From Vitis vinifera (taxonomy: Eukaryota; Streptophyta; Magnoliopsida; Vitales; Vitaceae), in NCBI RefSeq assembly GCF_030704535.1, contig NC_081823.1:6764501-6828500 (forward strand): 64,000 nt of DNA. Reading direction: 5' to 3'. The translations under genes were made by a program, and so were the position numbers. The notes beneath the pieces were generated by a model, which was not told the DNA's origin, did not search any database, and saw only the letters and a list, made by a program, of their open reading frames with translations. Of this stretch, positions 61,492 through 64,000 are shown one piece after another. Every line of letters starts with the position of its first letter. The first letter of the stretch is position 1.

Positions 61492-61880
61492 TACGAACTT
61501 TCTAAGGGAGGGTACAAACTTTCTAAGGGTGGGTACGAACTTTCTAAGGGAGGTTACGAACTTTGTAAGGGAGGGTACGAACTTTGTAAGGGAGGGTACG
61601 AACTTTGTAAGGGAGGGTACGAACTTTGTAAGGGAGGGTACGAACTTTGTAAGGGAGTGTACGAACTTTGTAAGGAAGGGTACGAACTTTGTAAGGGTAT
61701 GTACGAACTTTCTAAGGGAGGGTACGAACTTTCTAAGGGAGGGTACGAACTTTCTAAGGGAGGGTACGAACTTTCTAAGGGTGGGTACGAACTTTCTAAA
61801 GGAGAGTACGAACTTTCTAAGGGTGGGTACGAACTTTCTAAGAGAGGGTACGAACTTTCTAAAAGAGGGTACGAACTAGA
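61492..61880 (+). repeat. 21-bp minisatellite, 18 full units and a partial
   Basis: Each unit begins TACGAACTTTSTAAGGG. Unit starts fall exactly every 21 bases from 61492 to 61849, with no insertion or deletion. Internal variants are CTAAGG or GTAAGG and GGAGGG or GGTGGG. Since 21 is a multiple of 3, two frames stay open and would encode heptapeptides (TNFVREG or YELCKGG types). The array lies just upstream of the transposase ATG, before a pyrimidine-rich TTTCTTCATAG that resembles a splice acceptor. Confidence 0.95.
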
Positions 61881-61935
61881 TAATGTAATTTTCTAACTAC
61901 TCTATCTTTTATATTTCAATTTCTTCATAGATACG

Positions 61936-64000
61936 ATGGACAAAGGCAAAGGAAAGGAATTTATCATTGATTTGAACAATGAAGACTTTGATTACCAATA
62001 TGATAGCATTATTAAAACTAAGTCTAATGAAGAGGCCATTCTAGTTTCGGACAAGATTTTTAATGATTTAACTGTTGAAGATGTATGGAAGATGGAGTTT
62101 AGCTCAGTAGAGGAGGCAGAAGAATTTTATAATTTATTTGCTAAAGTTACCGGATTCAGTGTTAGAAAGGATGATGTGAAACGAGATAAAAATCAAAATA
62201 TAGTATCTCGTAAGTGGGTTTGTTCGAAAGAAGGATATCAACATAGAGTGTGTTTAGAGAACGAAAATCGAAAACGAGAACCTAAGGCAGTAACTCGAGT
62301 TGGTTGTGAGGCAACATTTCGGATTGGGTTTAACAAACAAATGAACAAGTGGGTTGTGAAAAAGTTTATGGCTGATCATAATCATCCTTTGGTGGAACAA
62401 AAAATGTCCAATTCCTTCGATCCCATAGGGTCATTAAAAATGCAGATAAAGCTCAATTGAATGCAATGCGAGGTGTTGGCATGGGAACTAGCCAAATTAT
62501 GGATTACATGGTGCAACAATTAGGTGGATATAACAATGTTGGCTTCACAAAAAAAGATCTATATAACCATGTTGATGCTGATCATAGAGTTCATCTAAGA
62601 GATGGTGATGCAGAGGGTGCTTTGGCTTATTTGTGTGGAAAGTCTGAAATGGATCCATCATTTTATTACAAGTACAATGTTGATGAAGACAACCATCTAG
62701 CAAACCTGTTTTGGGCAGATTCTACTAGTAAATTGGATTACAGTTGTTTTGGAGATGTGTGAGCATTTGATACAACTTATCGGACTAATGCTTATAAAAA
62801 ACCGTTGGTCATACTAGTTGGCATTAACCATCACCATCAAACTATAGTGTTTGGATGTGCATTATTGGTAGATGAGAGTGTTAGCACTTATACTGAGGTC
62901 TTGGAGACTTTTTTGGACGCAATGAATAATAAGAAGCCTCTTTCTGTTATTACTGATGGCGATAAAGCAATGCGTAAAGCCATCAAGAGGATATTTCCAG
63001 ACTCTTGTCATCGATTATGTGCTTGGCATATTCAACGCAATGCATTCACTAATGTCCATGTCAAAGATTTTACTAATCATTTTTCTAAGTGCATGTTCAT
63101 GGAAGGCACCGTTGAAGAATTTGAATTTGCATGGAATGACATGTTGGAAATGTTTAATCTTCATGGACATAAGTGGGTGACTGATGTATATGCTAAGCGT
63201 TCTAGATGGGCAGAGGCTTATTTAAGGAGGCATTTCTTTGCTGGTATGAAAAGCACACAAAGGTGTGAGAGCATGAATGCATACTTGAATCGTTTCCTTA
63301 AAACTCGTTTGAAGCTGTTTGAGTTTGTCAAGCATTTTGATAGAGCACTCTCACGTATTCGTCATAATGAGGCAAAGGCAGAGTTTGAGACACACCATTC
63401 TTCAGCTGTTCTAACAACCAAACTCTATGCACTTGAGAAATATGCAGGGACTGTTTTCACAAGGCAATCTTTTCTAAAATTTAGGGATGAGATGAAGAAT
63501 GCAAAATTGTTTTTCCCTGTCAGTACAGAAAATCATGGAGGTTATCGTGTCCATACATTGACCAAGTTTAGAAGCCCTGACAAGATTTGGAAAGTATGTT
63601 ATGGTAATAGTGATCGGTCTATGAAATGTACTTGTATGATGTTTGAGTCAGTTGGTTTTCCATGTCCCCACATGATTGTTGTAATGAAGATAGAACACCT
63701 TGAAGAAATACCTGAGACTTGTATTATGAAAAGGTGGTCTAAGTTAGCAAAGGAAACGGTCCAAGTTCATCATGACAATGAAAGTCAAGGTGATGCGACT
63801 AACATCATACGATATGGTGCACTCAACTCTATGTGCTCACGGATGTCTTATTTCGCATCTCAATCGGAAAAAGCTTTTAAAGAGGCTAGATGTGAAATAC
63901 AAAGACTCACTTGTCAAATGGAAGAACTTTGTAAAAATTCAGTGGAAGAAAGTGAGCGAGAAGATTTGAAAGCTACAAAACACCATGTTCGAGATCCTAT
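61936..64000 (+). pseudogene. FAR1/FHY3-type MULE transposase, decayed and cut by the window edge
   Basis: The first frame (61936-62460) carries a FAR1 DNA-binding domain with WVCSKEG, VGCEATFRI and DHNHPLVE (Cys, Cys, His-x-His). A frameshift near 62425-62435 moves the reading to the next frame (NADKAQLNAMRGVG onward). A TGA at 62759-62761 follows FGDV, just before the first catalytic Asp. From 62762 the frame stays open to the edge. It contains the MULE core with FDTTYRTN, TDGDKAM, CHRLCAWHIQRN and RCESMNAYLNRFLK (Asp, Asp, Glu), and a SWIM zinc finger CTCMMFESVGFPCPHM near 63630-63680. MULE transposases cut and paste their element, and host FHY3/FAR1 factors derive from them. Frameshift and stop make this copy inactive unless they are sequencing errors. 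The C-terminus lies outside. Confidence 0.85.

Larger units (their letters stand above)
60636..64000 (+). mobile_element. Mutator-like element with FAR1-type transposase, right end outside the window
   Basis: The coding part (61936 to the edge) defines the class. The left end is uncertain. GGGTTGTTCTATGGTACCC at about 60642 begins a block that could be a terminal inverted repeat, but its partner would lie beyond the window. The element includes a direct duplication (61080-61405) and the 21-bp minisatellite. Confidence 0.55.

Noticed and set aside
61492-61880. CRISPR array
   Set aside because: The repeats are contiguous with no spacers and the genome is eukaryotic.

Overview
The window is nuclear DNA from a plant, most likely a woody eudicot. 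Grapevine (Vitis) would fit the gene style and repeat families, but nothing here proves the species. Pointers to a plant are GT-AG introns in long AT-rich genes, Ty1/copia elements primed by initiator Met-tRNA, a TRIM element, a FAR1-type Mutator transposase, tandem secreted glycine-rich proteins, and a mitochondrial E2 gene with plant-style exons.

Layout. Positions 1-8400 are AT-rich intergenic DNA with an old LTR fragment near 2.0-2.5 kb and scattered fold-back repeats. A 14-exon gene for the catalytic subunit of a Rab3GAP-type Rab GTPase-activating protein runs from 8581 to 21961 on the + strand. Its introns hold a degenerate tandem repeat, a complete TRIM with target-site duplication (TSD), and a 5'-truncated LINE. 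A small two-exon gene on the - strand (22275-22765), convergent with it, encodes a short protein with one hydrophobic segment.

Three tandem secreted glycine-rich protein genes lie at 25427, 41477 and 45746. They share a promoter block and a nearly fixed TATA-to-ATG spacing. The first two are separated by a 13.5 kb nested transposon block. This is a - strand Ty1/copia element (26708-40234, TSD CTTTC) carrying a 5.1 kb insertion in its RT (TSD ACCAT) and a 1.9 kb insertion between gag and pol (TSD GCTCC). A 493 bp solo LTR (TSD CAGGC) separates the second and third genes.

Beyond 46 kb there is a tandem array of three fold-back elements. It is followed by a decayed 2-oxoglutarate dehydrogenase E2 gene (49119-53253) with a destroyed splice donor and a missing transit-peptide exon. 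Next come a copia relic, an intronless gene of the family labelled probable F-box protein At4g22030 (56684-57949), and a decayed FAR1/MULE transposase running off the right edge, preceded by an indel-free 21-bp minisatellite.

The genes do not form a pathway. The coherent stories are the co-duplicated glycine-rich genes and the layered history of insertions, most of which can be bounded to the base by their target-site duplications. I see no clearly undescribed system. The best leads are the small convergent gene, the minisatellite upstream of the transposase, and the 1.9 kb and 5.1 kb nested insertions.
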